Shown here: piece by piece, positions 1 through 6,554 of the stretch | How positions within the stretch are numbered: position 1 is the first letter of the stretch | How the letters are laid out: each line of letters starts with the position of its first letter | Assembly (NCBI GenBank): GCA_019416685.1 | Contig: DXWV01000006.1 | Coordinates: forward strand, 1 to 14,760 | Origin: Bacteroides sp. | GTDB taxonomy: Bacteria; Bacteroidota; Bacteroidia; Bacteroidales; Bacteroidaceae | DNA length: 14,760 nucleotides | Direction of reading: 5' to 3' | The notes under the pieces: model-generated | Databases searched by the model: none | What the model saw: the letters and a program-made list of their open reading frames with translations, nothing else | Told to the model about the DNA's origin: nothing | Program-made: the position numbers and the translations under genes

Positions 1-1
1 A

Positions 2-505
2 GCCGGAGGATGGCGTTATGATATTGTCGGTTTCGGAATGAAAATCAATATGGCTGATGTGAATGCTGCTATCGGACTGGCACAAATACGGGAATACCCA
101 GAGTTACTAAAAGAGCGAAAACGGGTGTTTGATACCTACAATGATGCTTTTTCGGCTTGTGACTGGGCAATTTTACCTCCTTCTATAGATGGAGAAAAAG
201 AAAGCTCTTATCATATTTACGCTTTGCGTGTTAAAGACTTTACAGAAGAACAACGTGACCGAATGATTGATGAGATTGCTAAAAGTGAAGTGGCTGTGAA
301 TGTACACTTTATACCGATGCCGATGTTGTCGTTCTTCAAATCGATGGGATATGATATTAAGGATTATCCTCAGGCTTATCAGAACTTTAAGAGTGAGATA
401 TCGTTACCGATATATCCCCAATTGGATAGTGAAAAATTGAATTTCATTATTGATACTGTAAAGGCGGCCTATGCGACAGATAAGCTTCTTGATTCGTTTT
501 TTTGA
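2..505 (+). CDS. DegT/DnrJ/EryC1-family sugar aminotransferase, C-terminal part
   Basis: The reading frame is open from base 2, so the true start lies before the window and only about 167 C-terminal residues are seen; the internal ATG at 38 is not the start. The visible part begins with a GGWRYDIVGFGMKINM stretch followed by ADVNAAIGLAQ. This matches the conserved segment just after the PLP-lysine region in DegT-type aminotransferases (usual form GFNYRMTDIQAAIGLAQL). The C-terminal EISLPIYPQL is also typical. The family transfers an amino group from glutamate or glutamine to a keto-sugar nucleotide using PLP; the catalytic lysine is outside the window. It overlaps the following sugar transferase by 35 bases, as expected in a polysaccharide or glycan locus, where it could make a bacillosamine- or perosamine-type amino sugar. 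The exact sugar cannot be told. Confidence 0.9.
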   Translation, partial: AGGWRYDIVGFGMKINMADVNAAIGLAQIREYPELLKERKRVFDTYNDAFSACDWAILPPSIDGEKESSYHIYALRVKDFTEEQRDRMIDEIAKSEVAVNVHFIPMPMLSFFKSMGYDIKDYPQAYQNFKSEISLPIYPQLDSEKLNFIIDTVKAAYATDKLLDSFF

Positions 506-1076
506 TATTGTTTTTTCCCTTTTGGGAATCTTATTACTTTTTCCTGTCTTTCTTCTTCTTTATATAGCCATCTGCCTCGAAAGTAAAGGAGGTGGTTTCT
601 ATAAACAGCTCCGTGTGGGACAATACGGGCGGGATTTTTATGTTTATAAATTCCGTTCAATGCGTATGGGGGCTGATAAGAAGGGGTTGATAACTGTAGG
701 GGGGAGAGATCCCAGAATAACCCGTACCGGATACTTTATTCGGAAGTATAAATTGGATGAATTGCCTCAATTGTTTAATGTGCTGAAAGGTGATATGAGT
801 TTGGTGGGACCGCGTCCTGAGGTTCGTAAATATGTGGATTTATATTCCGATGAACAGAAGAAGGTATTGAGTGTGCGTCCGGGAATTACGGATTATGCTT
901 CTATTGAATATGTAGATGAAAATGTGATTCTTGGAGGGGCTTTAGATCCCGACAAGGCATATATAGAACAGATTATGCCCGATAAAATACGGTATAATAT
1001 GAAATATATATGTAATCGTTCGGTAAAGGAGTATTTAAAAATTATATTTCAGACATTTTGGAGCATCATACGTTAA
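471..1076 (+). CDS. Small PglC/WcaJ-type phosphoglycosyl transferase (bacterial sugar transferase)
   Basis: A 201-residue protein with the layout of the small monotopic phosphoglycosyl transferases. An N-terminal hydrophobic segment (about residues 5-35, FFDIVFSLLGILLLFP) would form the re-entrant membrane helix. It is followed by YKQLRVGQYGRDFYVYKFRSM, the catalytic KLDELPQ motif (Asp96-Glu97) and GDMSLVGPRPE. Family members transfer a sugar phosphate from a UDP-sugar to undecaprenyl phosphate at the inner membrane, the first step of capsule, O-antigen or glycoprotein glycan assembly. The start ATG lies inside the upstream aminotransferase gene, so the two are probably translationally linked. 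A strong terminator follows 100 bases later, making this the last gene of its transcript. PglC-like is preferred over WcaJ because there is no long N-terminal multi-span region. The sugar substrate is not evident. Confidence 0.9.
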   Translation: MRQISFLIRFFDIVFSLLGILLLFPVFLLLYIAICLESKGGGFYKQLRVGQYGRDFYVYKFRSMRMGADKKGLITVGGRDPRITRTGYFIRKYKLDELPQLFNVLKGDMSLVGPRPEVRKYVDLYSDEQKKVLSVRPGITDYASIEYVDENVILGGALDPDKAYIEQIMPDKIRYNMKYICNRSVKEYLKIIFQTFWSIIR

Positions 1077-1175
1077 ATATATTCGGGGCAAAAATAAAAG
1101 AGATTATTCTAATTTTGTTTGTTCCTTATTATGTGAGAAGGGGAAAAAAGTAATTCTTCTTGGAGGCAGAGTGTG

Positions 1176-1220
1176 AAAATAGCCGGGGTCATCTTTAAAG
1201 GTGATTTCGGCTATTTTTTT
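1176..1220 (+). terminator. Rho-independent terminator after the glycan locus
   Basis: Perfect inverted repeat AAAATAGCCG (1176-1185) with CGGCTATTTT (1208-1217). The inner pairing TCATC/GGTGA includes a wobble, and the right arm runs into a T tract ending at 1220. It lies about 100 bases after the sugar transferase stop and probably ends that transcript. I recognise no gene between 1077 and 1175 or between 1221 and 1322. Confidence 0.85.
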
Positions 1221-1322
1221 GTTAATTTAGTACAGGTGAAATCATGAATAATTTTATCCAACCAGTATACAGAATTTTGAAAAATATGGAAGATTACTTT
1301 TATATGGATAATGCTGCTCTTA

Positions 1323-1546
1323 TCAAAATACAATACCTTGAACGGAGGAATTGATATGCTGCTGAAAACTGATCTATATGTTTATGTTATGGAATTCAAA
1401 TTTGATGGTACGGTTGAAGAGAACTTACAGAAAATAGATGAAAGAGATATGTTACTCCTTTTGTCAGTGGCACAAGGTGAATGATAAAAATAGGCATGAA
1501 CTTTAATTTAAAAACGAGAAATATAGATAGCTGGAAAGTGAGATAA
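1323..1546 (+). pseudogene. Decayed fragment of a PD-(D/E)XK nuclease/AAA-ATPase (DUF1703-type) gene
   Basis: Read in the frame starting at 1323, the DNA gives KYNTLNGGIDMLLKTDLYV, then YVMEFKFDGTVEENLQKIDE, until a stop at 1482-1484. In a second frame, from about 1487, it gives KIGMNFNLKTRNIDSWKV up to a TAA at 1544-1546. From memory, the abundant Bacteroides nuclease/AAA-ATPase family ends with GRIDLVLKTD..YVMEFKLDG.AEEAL.QID, then a ..YALPF.. stretch, then KIGVNFS..TRNI..W. The two pieces are therefore the C-terminal nuclease core with an internal deletion or frameshift between them; the EFK is part of the (D/E)XK active site. The ATPase part is missing, so the piece cannot encode a working enzyme. 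The left end of the remnant is uncertain. Confidence 0.7.
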
Positions 1547-1564
1547 TAATAAATCTCATTTTTA
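1539..1564 (+). terminator. Possible hairpin terminator at the end of the nuclease remnant
   Basis: TGAGAT (1539-1544) pairs with ATCTCA (1553-1558) around an A/T-rich 8-base loop, followed directly by TTTTTAT. The stem overlaps the stop of the pseudogene, so it may be the original terminator of that gene. Confidence 0.45.
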
Positions 1565-1576
1565 TATTTATAATAG

Positions 1577-1613
1577 CCTCCGGAGTAACCTTGCTTTGGA
1601 GGTTTTCTTTTTT
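1577..1613 (+). terminator. Possible second hairpin terminator before the amine operon
   Basis: CCTCC (1577-1581) can pair with GGAGG (1598-1602), or AACCT with AGGTT inside it, followed by TTTTCTTTTTT. The stem is weak and the loop long, so this is only a candidate. It would insulate the hdcA promoter from upstream transcription. Confidence 0.4.
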
Positions 1614-1628
1614 ATATCTTTCCATCCC

Positions 1629-1661
1629 TTTGTGAACCTCCCCGTGCGGGAAGTACATTTC
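1629..1661 (+). promoter_or_regulatory. Candidate Bacteroides-type promoter of the hdcA operon
   Basis: TTTG at 1629-1632 and TACATTTC at 1654-1661 are 21 bases apart, close to the Bacteroides sigma-ABfr pattern TTTG-N19-21-TAnnTTTG with one mismatch in the -7 box. Transcription would start near 1668 and give an untranslated leader of about 80 bases. The spacer contains a short CCCGTGCGGG inverted repeat. The promoter has not been tested and rests on pattern match only. Confidence 0.45.
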
Positions 1662-1681
1662 GTTTTTTTTTGATTCTTTAG

Positions 1682-1743
1682 ACTATTGGCGCTAATCATT
1701 CTGTGCTAAACGTTGTTCTATGAGCAACATCTAAACCAATAGT
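1682..1743 (+). promoter_or_regulatory. Structured leader (possible cis-regulatory RNA) upstream of hdcA
   Basis: ACTATTGG (1682-1689) is perfectly complementary to CCAATAGT (1736-1743), which ends three bases before the hdcA ATG. Inside this closing stem, GTTGTTC (1712-1718) pairs with GAGCAAC (1722-1728) across a 3-base loop (one G-U pair). GCGC (1689-1692) can pair with GTGC (1703-1706). GCGCTAA/GTGCTAA are also direct repeats 14 bases apart. The layout is a closed junction with two arms sitting on the translation start, which suggests control of hdcA translation or a regulator site. I do not recognise a known riboswitch class. Confidence 0.45.
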
Positions 1744-1746
1744 AAT

Positions 1747-2634
1747 ATGAAAGATTTAGTAGCTGACATCAAGTATGATGCCTCAAAAGTGATTAATCAG
1801 GCCGTGGGGCCAAGTAAAGAATTTTGCATGGGATATATGAATCCCGGTGCTGGTGAAGGATACATCTCTACCATGAAGCTTTCCGTTGGTACAGTCGATG
1901 TGAAAGACCTCGATGCAGTAACCGAGAACATTGTTTCCTACGACCGTTGCGAAAAGAATGATGCATATATCGGTCAGATCAACATGCTTACTGTCTCTTC
2001 ATTCTGCGGATTGAACGGCGCTGTGTGGGGCTTCGACCTTGCCAAACATGACGACATTGCAAATGGAACAGAAAAGCCGATGTACATGCAATCTCAACCC
2101 GGTGGACCTGATATTCCTGTTTATAATGTTCGTCCGCTACTCGAAGCTACCGAGCGCCTGTTCGGTAAAGAGCAACAACGCCGTTTTCCTCCTATGCCCG
2201 GTTCACACATCATCTGCGCTAACAAAGACGTCACAGCACGTGGTCCGCTATGGGTATGGTCTGCCATTGGTATTGCTATCCTGAAAGATCGTAGCAAAGG
2301 TTCTTCTCTTTTCATTGAAGATGCCAATACCTACGGAAATGATTCTACTACAGAGTCTGAGATGATTGGCTATCTTGAAGGTACTCTCCGCAAAGTGACC
2401 AATAGTATCGCCTTGTGCGGACAAGATCAGGGAGTGGAATACGAACGTATCTATGTAGGTTACAAATACACATTCGTAGAACCTCATCAGGTAGGTTGTG
2501 CCCTTACCTGTGCCCCTTACATTAATCTCGCTCAGAATGCAATTCCTGAGGGTATGCAAGCTTCCGACCTCCGCCAACTCACTATCAGCGAATGGGAGAA
2601 GAAATTGAAACTTGAAGAGTTGACTATCTGGTGA
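1747..2634 (+). CDS. hdcA: Pyruvoyl-dependent histidine decarboxylase proenzyme
   Basis: This enzyme converts histidine to histamine and CO2 in the cytoplasm, using a pyruvoyl group made by self-cleavage instead of PLP. The 295-residue protein aligns well with the Lactobacillus 30a enzyme (about 310 residues). The maturation site is TVSSFCG, with Ser84-Ser85 matching the Lactobacillus Ser81-Ser82 cleavage point, so a chain of about 84 residues and a pyruvoyl-bearing chain of about 211 are expected. SYDR (Tyr65-Asp66) matches the Tyr62-Asp63 imidazole pocket, and FIED (Phe189, Glu191) matches Phe195/Glu197 at the active site. YEYIGQIN-like and YTFVEPHQVG blocks are also conserved. Three residues upstream of the ATG lies the end of a structured leader. 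The gene is first in an operon with aaxB and aaxC. No hdcB-like maturation gene and no dedicated histidine/histamine antiporter (HdcP) is next to it, so it probably shares the downstream antiporter or works with one elsewhere. Confidence 0.93.
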   Translation: MKDLVADIKYDASKVINQAVGPSKEFCMGYMNPGAGEGYISTMKLSVGTVDVKDLDAVTENIVSYDRCEKNDAYIGQINMLTVSSFCGLNGAVWGFDLAKHDDIANGTEKPMYMQSQPGGPDIPVYNVRPLLEATERLFGKEQQRRFPPMPGSHIICANKDVTARGPLWVWSAIGIAILKDRSKGSSLFIEDANTYGNDSTTESEMIGYLEGTLRKVTNSIALCGQDQGVEYERIYVGYKYTFVEPHQVGCALTCAPYINLAQNAIPEGMQASDLRQLTISEWEKKLKLEELTIW

Positions 2635-2679
2635 TGAAGCCTTCCCTTCTGATTATTAACCATTAAAACCAAAAGAATT

Positions 2680-3309
2680 ATGGATGAAAAAAGAGGAACC
2701 CGTTATCCGGTTTTCGGATTTGTAACTGGTGGAACCGGAGCGTTTAATGATGGCATACCGCCTCAGCCGTACGAAACATTTGCATATGACCTTGCTTTAC
2801 ACCAGGCTGGAATTGAAAATTTTAATGTGATACCTTATACTTCTGTGATGCCTCCCGAAATGAGAGGGAATTTTGTGTCTATCACTCCTGAGATGAATGA
2901 TAAATTTCCTTATTTACCTTTCCGTCCCGATCTGAAAGATCAATTCCATCATGGGGCAATACTCGAAGTAATCATAGCCGGTCATGGCGCCAACTATGCC
3001 GAACACAAGGCTATCGCTACTGGAGTGGGTATTGTGTGGGCAAAGAAGAATGGTAAGTTTATCGGTGGCTTTGCCGCAGAATATGTGCAGTTCTATGACT
3101 CAAAGATCGATGATGAGATTGCCGGGGCAGAAGCCCGGATGTGGCTTACCAAATCGTTGAATCATGAACTCTCAATGCGTGGACTGGAGCAGGATGGTGA
3201 TAAGGAACTGTTTCACAACTTCATTAACATTCCGAGTGATAATCCGTTTGCTTACTGCCTTACGGCTATTGGTTTCCTCAACTTCGGTTATGCACCTTTA
3301 GTTAAATAG
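2680..3309 (+). CDS. aaxB: Pyruvoyl-dependent arginine decarboxylase, AaxB type
   Basis: This enzyme converts arginine to agmatine and CO2, consuming a proton. The 209-residue protein is slightly longer than Chlamydia AaxB (about 195) and matches it along its length: TRYPVFGFVTGGTGAFNDGI, then QPYETFAYDLAL, AGIENFNVIPYTSVMPPEM, HHGAILEVIIAGHGA, GGFAAEYVQFY and a C-terminal LTAIGFLNFGYA. The self-cleavage site is Thr54-Ser55, the same Thr-Ser pair used in Chlamydia (Ser-Ser in Methanocaldococcus). Glu134 in AAEY corresponds to the catalytic Glu of the archaeal enzyme, and Asp37 in FAYD to the substrate-binding Asp. The gene lies 45 bases after hdcA and two bases before the antiporter. HdcA and AaxB share the same fold and chemistry but are only distantly related, so this is not a recent tandem duplication. 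Confidence 0.92.
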   Translation: MDEKRGTRYPVFGFVTGGTGAFNDGIPPQPYETFAYDLALHQAGIENFNVIPYTSVMPPEMRGNFVSITPEMNDKFPYLPFRPDLKDQFHHGAILEVIIAGHGANYAEHKAIATGVGIVWAKKNGKFIGGFAAEYVQFYDSKIDDEIAGAEARMWLTKSLNHELSMRGLEQDGDKELFHNFINIPSDNPFAYCLTAIGFLNFGYAPLVK

Positions 3310-3311
3310 TC

Positions 3312-4745
3312 ATGGCTGATGGTTCAAAGAAGTTAGGACTGGGTGGGCTGGTCGCCATTGTCTTTGGGTCTATGATCGGTGGAGGTATTTTTAATATTTC
3401 GCAGAACATGGCTCAGGGGGCAGGTCTGGGGGCTACTCTCATCTCCTGGGTTATCTCAGGGGTAGGAGTGTTGTTCCTTGTGCTCAACTTCAAGATACTG
3501 GCTGATGCCCGTCCTGATCTCAATGCAGGAATTTATCAGTATGCGAAAGAAGGTTTTGGTAACTATGTAGGTTTCAATGTAGCCTGGGGCTATTGGCTCT
3601 GTGCAGCGATGGGAAATGTGGCTTTTGCTGTGATGCTTAATGATTCGTTCGGAGAGTTCTTCCCTGTATTGCTAAAGCATGGCTGGCAGACAGTTGTTTT
3701 CGGTTCTTTCTTCATCTGGGCAATGTACCTCATTGTGGCGCGTGGCGTGAAAGCAGCGGCCGCAATGAATACCGTTGTTACTATCGTGAAGTTTGCCGCG
3801 TTGATTCTTATTGTTGTCATTCTCTTTATCTTTTTTAAGGTAGGAGCGCTGAGTTATGACTTTTGGGGGCATATTTCTGATTTGGGTTCTCTCGGTACAC
3901 AAATCAAGAGTACAATGCTTGTCACACTGTGGTGTTTCATTGGGGTAGAAGGTGCTGTTGTAATGTCTGCACGTGCCAGGAATAGCCGGGATGTGGGTAA
4001 AGCCGGTGTCATCGGTTTTTTGCTGGCATTGGTGCTTTATGCGCTTATCAGTATTTTATCCTACGGTATCATGAAGCAACCCGAACTGGCTAAGTTGGAC
4101 GATCCTTCAGTGGCTTACGTATTGAAAGCTGCGGTGGGTGAGTGGGCTTATACGTTCGTTGTCCTTAGTGTGATTGTCTCCGTTATCGGAGGATGGATTG
4201 CATGGACACTGTTGTGTGCACAGGTTCCTTATACAGCGGCACAGGTGAAAATCCTTCCGAAGTCGTTTCTGCGTGAGAACAAGCAAGAGACACCGATTCA
4301 TGCATTACTCATATCGAGTATCATCATGCAGGTGTTTATGATACTGGTAGCTATGGCCAAATCGGTTTACGATGCAGCAATAGACATTACCGGTGTAATG
4401 ATTCTTCCTGCTTATCTTTTCTGCGGTCTTTATCTGGTAAAGGCGAGCTTTACAAAAGGCGAGTTGAAGACTACCGATACGAAAAAGATTATACAATACC
4501 GGATTATTGGCATTATATCTTCTGTTTTCTGTTTGTGGTTATTGTATGCAGGCAGTTTACTGTTGCTGCTTATTACTTCCATCTTCTATTTGGCGGGGGG
4601 CTATTTTTATGTAGTAGCCCGTAAGCAGAATATGGAAAAAGGAGAAAAGGTATTCTCCCGTCCCGAACGCTGGCTGGCTATAGTTATTGCGGTTTGTTCT
4701 GTAATAGCTGTGGTACTCATGGCTGAGGGAAAGGCAGGATTATAG
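3312..4745 (+). CDS. aaxC: Amino acid/amine antiporter, APC family (AaxC/ArcD/HdcP-like)
   Basis: A 477-residue membrane protein with about 12 hydrophobic segments spread over its length. Near the N terminus it has the APC-family substrate signature GSMIGGGIF (residues 19-27), followed by the conserved PDLNAGIYQYAKEGFGNYVGF stretch and, later, WCFIGVEGAVVMSARAR. These are features of the basic amino acid/polyamine antiporter branch that includes Chlamydia AaxC (arginine/agmatine), ArcD (arginine/ornithine) and HdcP (histidine/histamine). Starting two bases after aaxB, it is almost certainly co-translated and exchanges external arginine for agmatine. Since hdcA is in the same operon it may also exchange histidine for histamine. 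Substrate choice cannot be read from sequence. There is no signal peptide, as is usual for this family. Confidence 0.88.
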   Translation: MADGSKKLGLGGLVAIVFGSMIGGGIFNISQNMAQGAGLGATLISWVISGVGVLFLVLNFKILADARPDLNAGIYQYAKEGFGNYVGFNVAWGYWLCAAMGNVAFAVMLNDSFGEFFPVLLKHGWQTVVFGSFFIWAMYLIVARGVKAAAAMNTVVTIVKFAALILIVVILFIFFKVGALSYDFWGHISDLGSLGTQIKSTMLVTLWCFIGVEGAVVMSARARNSRDVGKAGVIGFLLALVLYALISILSYGIMKQPELAKLDDPSVAYVLKAAVGEWAYTFVVLSVIVSVIGGWIAWTLLCAQVPYTAAQVKILPKSFLRENKQETPIHALLISSIIMQVFMILVAMAKSVYDAAIDITGVMILPAYLFCGLYLVKASFTKGELKTTDTKKIIQYRIIGIISSVFCLWLLYAGSLLLLLITSIFYLAGGYFYVVARKQNMEKGEKVFSRPERWLAIVIAVCSVIAVVLMAEGKAGL

Positions 4746-4747
4746 AA

Positions 4748-4870
4748 AGAGAAAATACAGGTTGCGAGGGCACACGGGTTTATTGATACTTTTGAGAGAT
4801 GAACAGAGTGCTCGTTTCATTCATAAGTTGTTCGTTTGTAGTTTGTAAGTGCTTCGTAACCTGTATCTCT
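4748..4870. terminator. Long inverted repeat between convergent aaxC and nudC
   Basis: ATACAGGTTGCGA (4755-4767) pairs with TCGTAACCTGTAT (4854-4866) through 13 base pairs, one a wobble on the plus-strand transcript. After a 3-base bulge, AGAG (4748-4751) pairs with CTCT (4867-4870), which runs into TTTTTT on the plus strand; an A-rich stretch lies at the other side. It begins right after the aaxC stop and ends at the nudC stop, so it could terminate both transcripts. The loop is unusually long (86 bases) and contains smaller partial repeats such as ATGAAC/GTTTCAT. Confidence 0.6.
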
Positions 4871-4873
4871 TTT

Positions 4874-5653
4874 TTAATTGTTTTTTATCCACCAGTCTAT
4901 CATTTTACGTGCTAGGCTGAGTTTGCGTGGCAGTTCCGGTAGATTATCACGTGTATAGAAAGCTCCCGAACTCAACTCTTCGTCTTGTAAACTGATCTCT
5001 CCGCCGGCATAATCGGCAATGAATCCTACCATTAGTCCGCTGGGATAGGGCCACGGTTCGTTACCAAAATAAGTGATGTTTTTGATATCAAGTCCTGTTT
5101 CCTCTTTTACTTCGCGGATTACGCACTCTTCCAGTGTTTCTCCGGTTTCCAGAAATCCTGCTACCAGGCTATAGAAAGTACCTTTAAAATTTCGTGCATG
5201 TACCAGTAGTAGTGAATCTTCTTTACGTATCAATACCAGGATGGCAGTCGAAATAGAAGGATATATTTCGTTTCCGCATGCCGGGCACTTCTTCATTATG
5301 GGCTCTTTCATTTCCGTTTTTGTGCCACATACCGGGCAGAAGCGGCTATGCCGATCCCAATGTAGTATTTCGAACGCTTTCCCGGCTGTCTGGTATTGTT
5401 TCAACGGGATAAAATCATAAGAGGCGCGTAACCCGGTCATACTATATTCGTCAGATTCTTCTATGGGATGGCTGACGGTGAAGGCCTTGCAGGGATGTCC
5501 CTCCAGAGTACATATTTCGTGTACGTGGGCATCTGCCGGGATCGGTATAGGAGGTTGTTCGTTACAAGGAATTGTCAACTCATTATTCTGCTTTTTAAGT
5601 AGTAGCTGGTCTTTGTAGAATACAAACCACCAGATAGTAATTAATTTGCTCAT
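4874..5653 (-). CDS. nudC: NADH pyrophosphatase / NAD-capped RNA hydrolase (Nudix, NudC family)
   Basis: This enzyme splits NAD(H), and in studied members the NAD cap of RNA, to NMN(H) and a 5'-monophosphate. The 259-residue protein has the NudC domain order. An N-terminal domain is followed by a zinc ribbon with Cys106, Cys109, Cys123 and Cys126 (CPVCG and CPACG). A complete Nudix box runs from Gly166 to Leu188 (GFLETGE then REVKEETGL) with the metal-binding glutamates present. GNEPWPYPS at 197-205 corresponds to the SQPWPFPxS motif that marks NudC against other Nudix enzymes. The start codon overlaps the stop of the upstream unknown gene by four bases (ATGA), so the two are translationally coupled. 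The stop lies at the edge of the long inverted repeat shared with aaxC. Confidence 0.93.
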   Translation of the reverse strand: MSKLITIWWFVFYKDQLLLKKQNNELTIPCNEQPPIPIPADAHVHEICTLEGHPCKAFTVSHPIEESDEYSMTGLRASYDFIPLKQYQTAGKAFEILHWDRHSRFCPVCGTKTEMKEPIMKKCPACGNEIYPSISTAILVLIRKEDSLLLVHARNFKGTFYSLVAGFLETGETLEECVIREVKEETGLDIKNITYFGNEPWPYPSGLMVGFIADYAGGEISLQDEELSSGAFYTRDNLPELPRKLSLARKMIDWWIKNN

Positions 5654-6495
5654 TTCTTTAATAGCTTTTTTATATCCGATTCATTAATCCATTGCTGTTG
5701 TGACGGGCGTCCGCATCCAATAGTATTCCCCATATCCGGCATTCTCACTTGTCTCATTTGCGCCTTTTCGCAAGCTGTTTGCATGGCTTGCATAGGATCT
5801 TTCCGACGGGGGGTGATGCTGGAATATTCTTTAGGAAAATCAAGCCCCAACTCCTCCATTAATAGTTTTAACTGCCGGCGTGGTTCTTTAGCGTTCGGAT
5901 GTTCTTTGATAAGATACATCAGTTTCCGGCGTTTGTCAAAAGGTTCCTGATATTCCCGCAGCATTTCTTTGTTTACAAAAGTGATGTAGGTAATTGTTCC
6001 GTTCCCGGCATGGTCTATTACACTTAGTCCTTCATTGTGGGCCAGGTATTTCGTATTGCGATGTCCACACATGACGGTATCTTTCAGAAGAGACAGATAG
6101 ATGAATCTGATGATGTCATGTTCGTCATTATACCGGATACCTTTTGGCTTCAGATACCGGCTGTTGAGCCTCTTCATATAGTGGGGCGTCACCCGGCTAC
6201 ACCTGTATTCGTCGATGAGGTAGATGCCTCTTTCACCATATTCGTTGGTATAGAATGTATAAAAGGCGTAATGAATGACCTTTGGATCTTCAAGCATGAT
6301 CATAATGTTCCACGTTATTCCTGTGCGGGGAGAGGTGACGCTCACATGGCTCTCTACCGGAAACGACAGGGAATATTTCATTCCCCGTCCGGTTCTTGCC
6401 AGTAGTCCGATGTATTCTTCGGATAAAAAATCCCACTCTTTACTTAGTTCTCCTTCTATCTGTATAGGTAGTAGCTTGTTGCTTAACTCTTTCAT
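5650..6495 (-). CDS. Conserved-looking protein of unknown function, coupled to nudC
   Basis: I do not recognise this 281-residue protein. It is rich in charged residues and tyrosine, has no signal peptide or membrane segment and is probably cytoplasmic. Visible blocks are EYIGLLARTGRGMKYSLSFP near the N terminus, an aromatic stretch YAFYTFYTNEYGERGIYLID in the middle, and a glutamine/lysine-rich tail ending in ESDIKKLLKK. No nucleotide-binding or metal motif is clear. Its good codon continuity and the 4-base stop/start overlap with nudC show it is a real gene. The coupling hints that it acts near NAD or RNA metabolism, but this is weak. A -7 type element (TATCTTTG) lies about 45 bases upstream of the start. 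Confidence 0.8.
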   Translation of the reverse strand: MKELSNKLLPIQIEGELSKEWDFLSEEYIGLLARTGRGMKYSLSFPVESHVSVTSPRTGITWNIMIMLEDPKVIHYAFYTFYTNEYGERGIYLIDEYRCSRVTPHYMKRLNSRYLKPKGIRYNDEHDIIRFIYLSLLKDTVMCGHRNTKYLAHNEGLSVIDHAGNGTITYITFVNKEMLREYQEPFDKRRKLMYLIKEHPNAKEPRRQLKLLMEELGLDFPKEYSSITPRRKDPMQAMQTACEKAQMRQVRMPDMGNTIGCGRPSQQQWINESDIKKLLKK

Positions 6496-6540
6496 TCTTT
6501 TTATGCTCTCGTCAGAAATACATCTGATTTAATAGAGTTA

Positions 6541-6548
6541 CAAAGATA
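6541..6548 (-). promoter_or_regulatory. Candidate -7 element for the unknown gene-nudC transcript
   Basis: On the minus strand this reads TATCTTTG, a perfect TAnnTTTG. It lies in the 59-base gap between the ABC-F stop and the ATG at 6495. No convincing TTTG -33 box is found at the right distance, so the assignment is tentative and readthrough from the ABC-F gene is also possible. Confidence 0.4.
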
Positions 6549-6554
6549 TGAATT

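Noticed and set aside
1244..1354. 36-codon ORF starting at 1244
   Set aside because: It is short, without a start signal, and ends inside the nuclease remnant, whose similarity lies in another frame.
2248..2577. Minus-strand ORF inside hdcA
   Set aside because: It is a shadow of a clearly coding gene on the plus strand, with no family resemblance.
6037..6532. Plus-strand ORFs antisense to the unknown gene
   Set aside because: The minus-strand frame is longer, continuous and coupled to nudC; the plus-strand frames have no motif.
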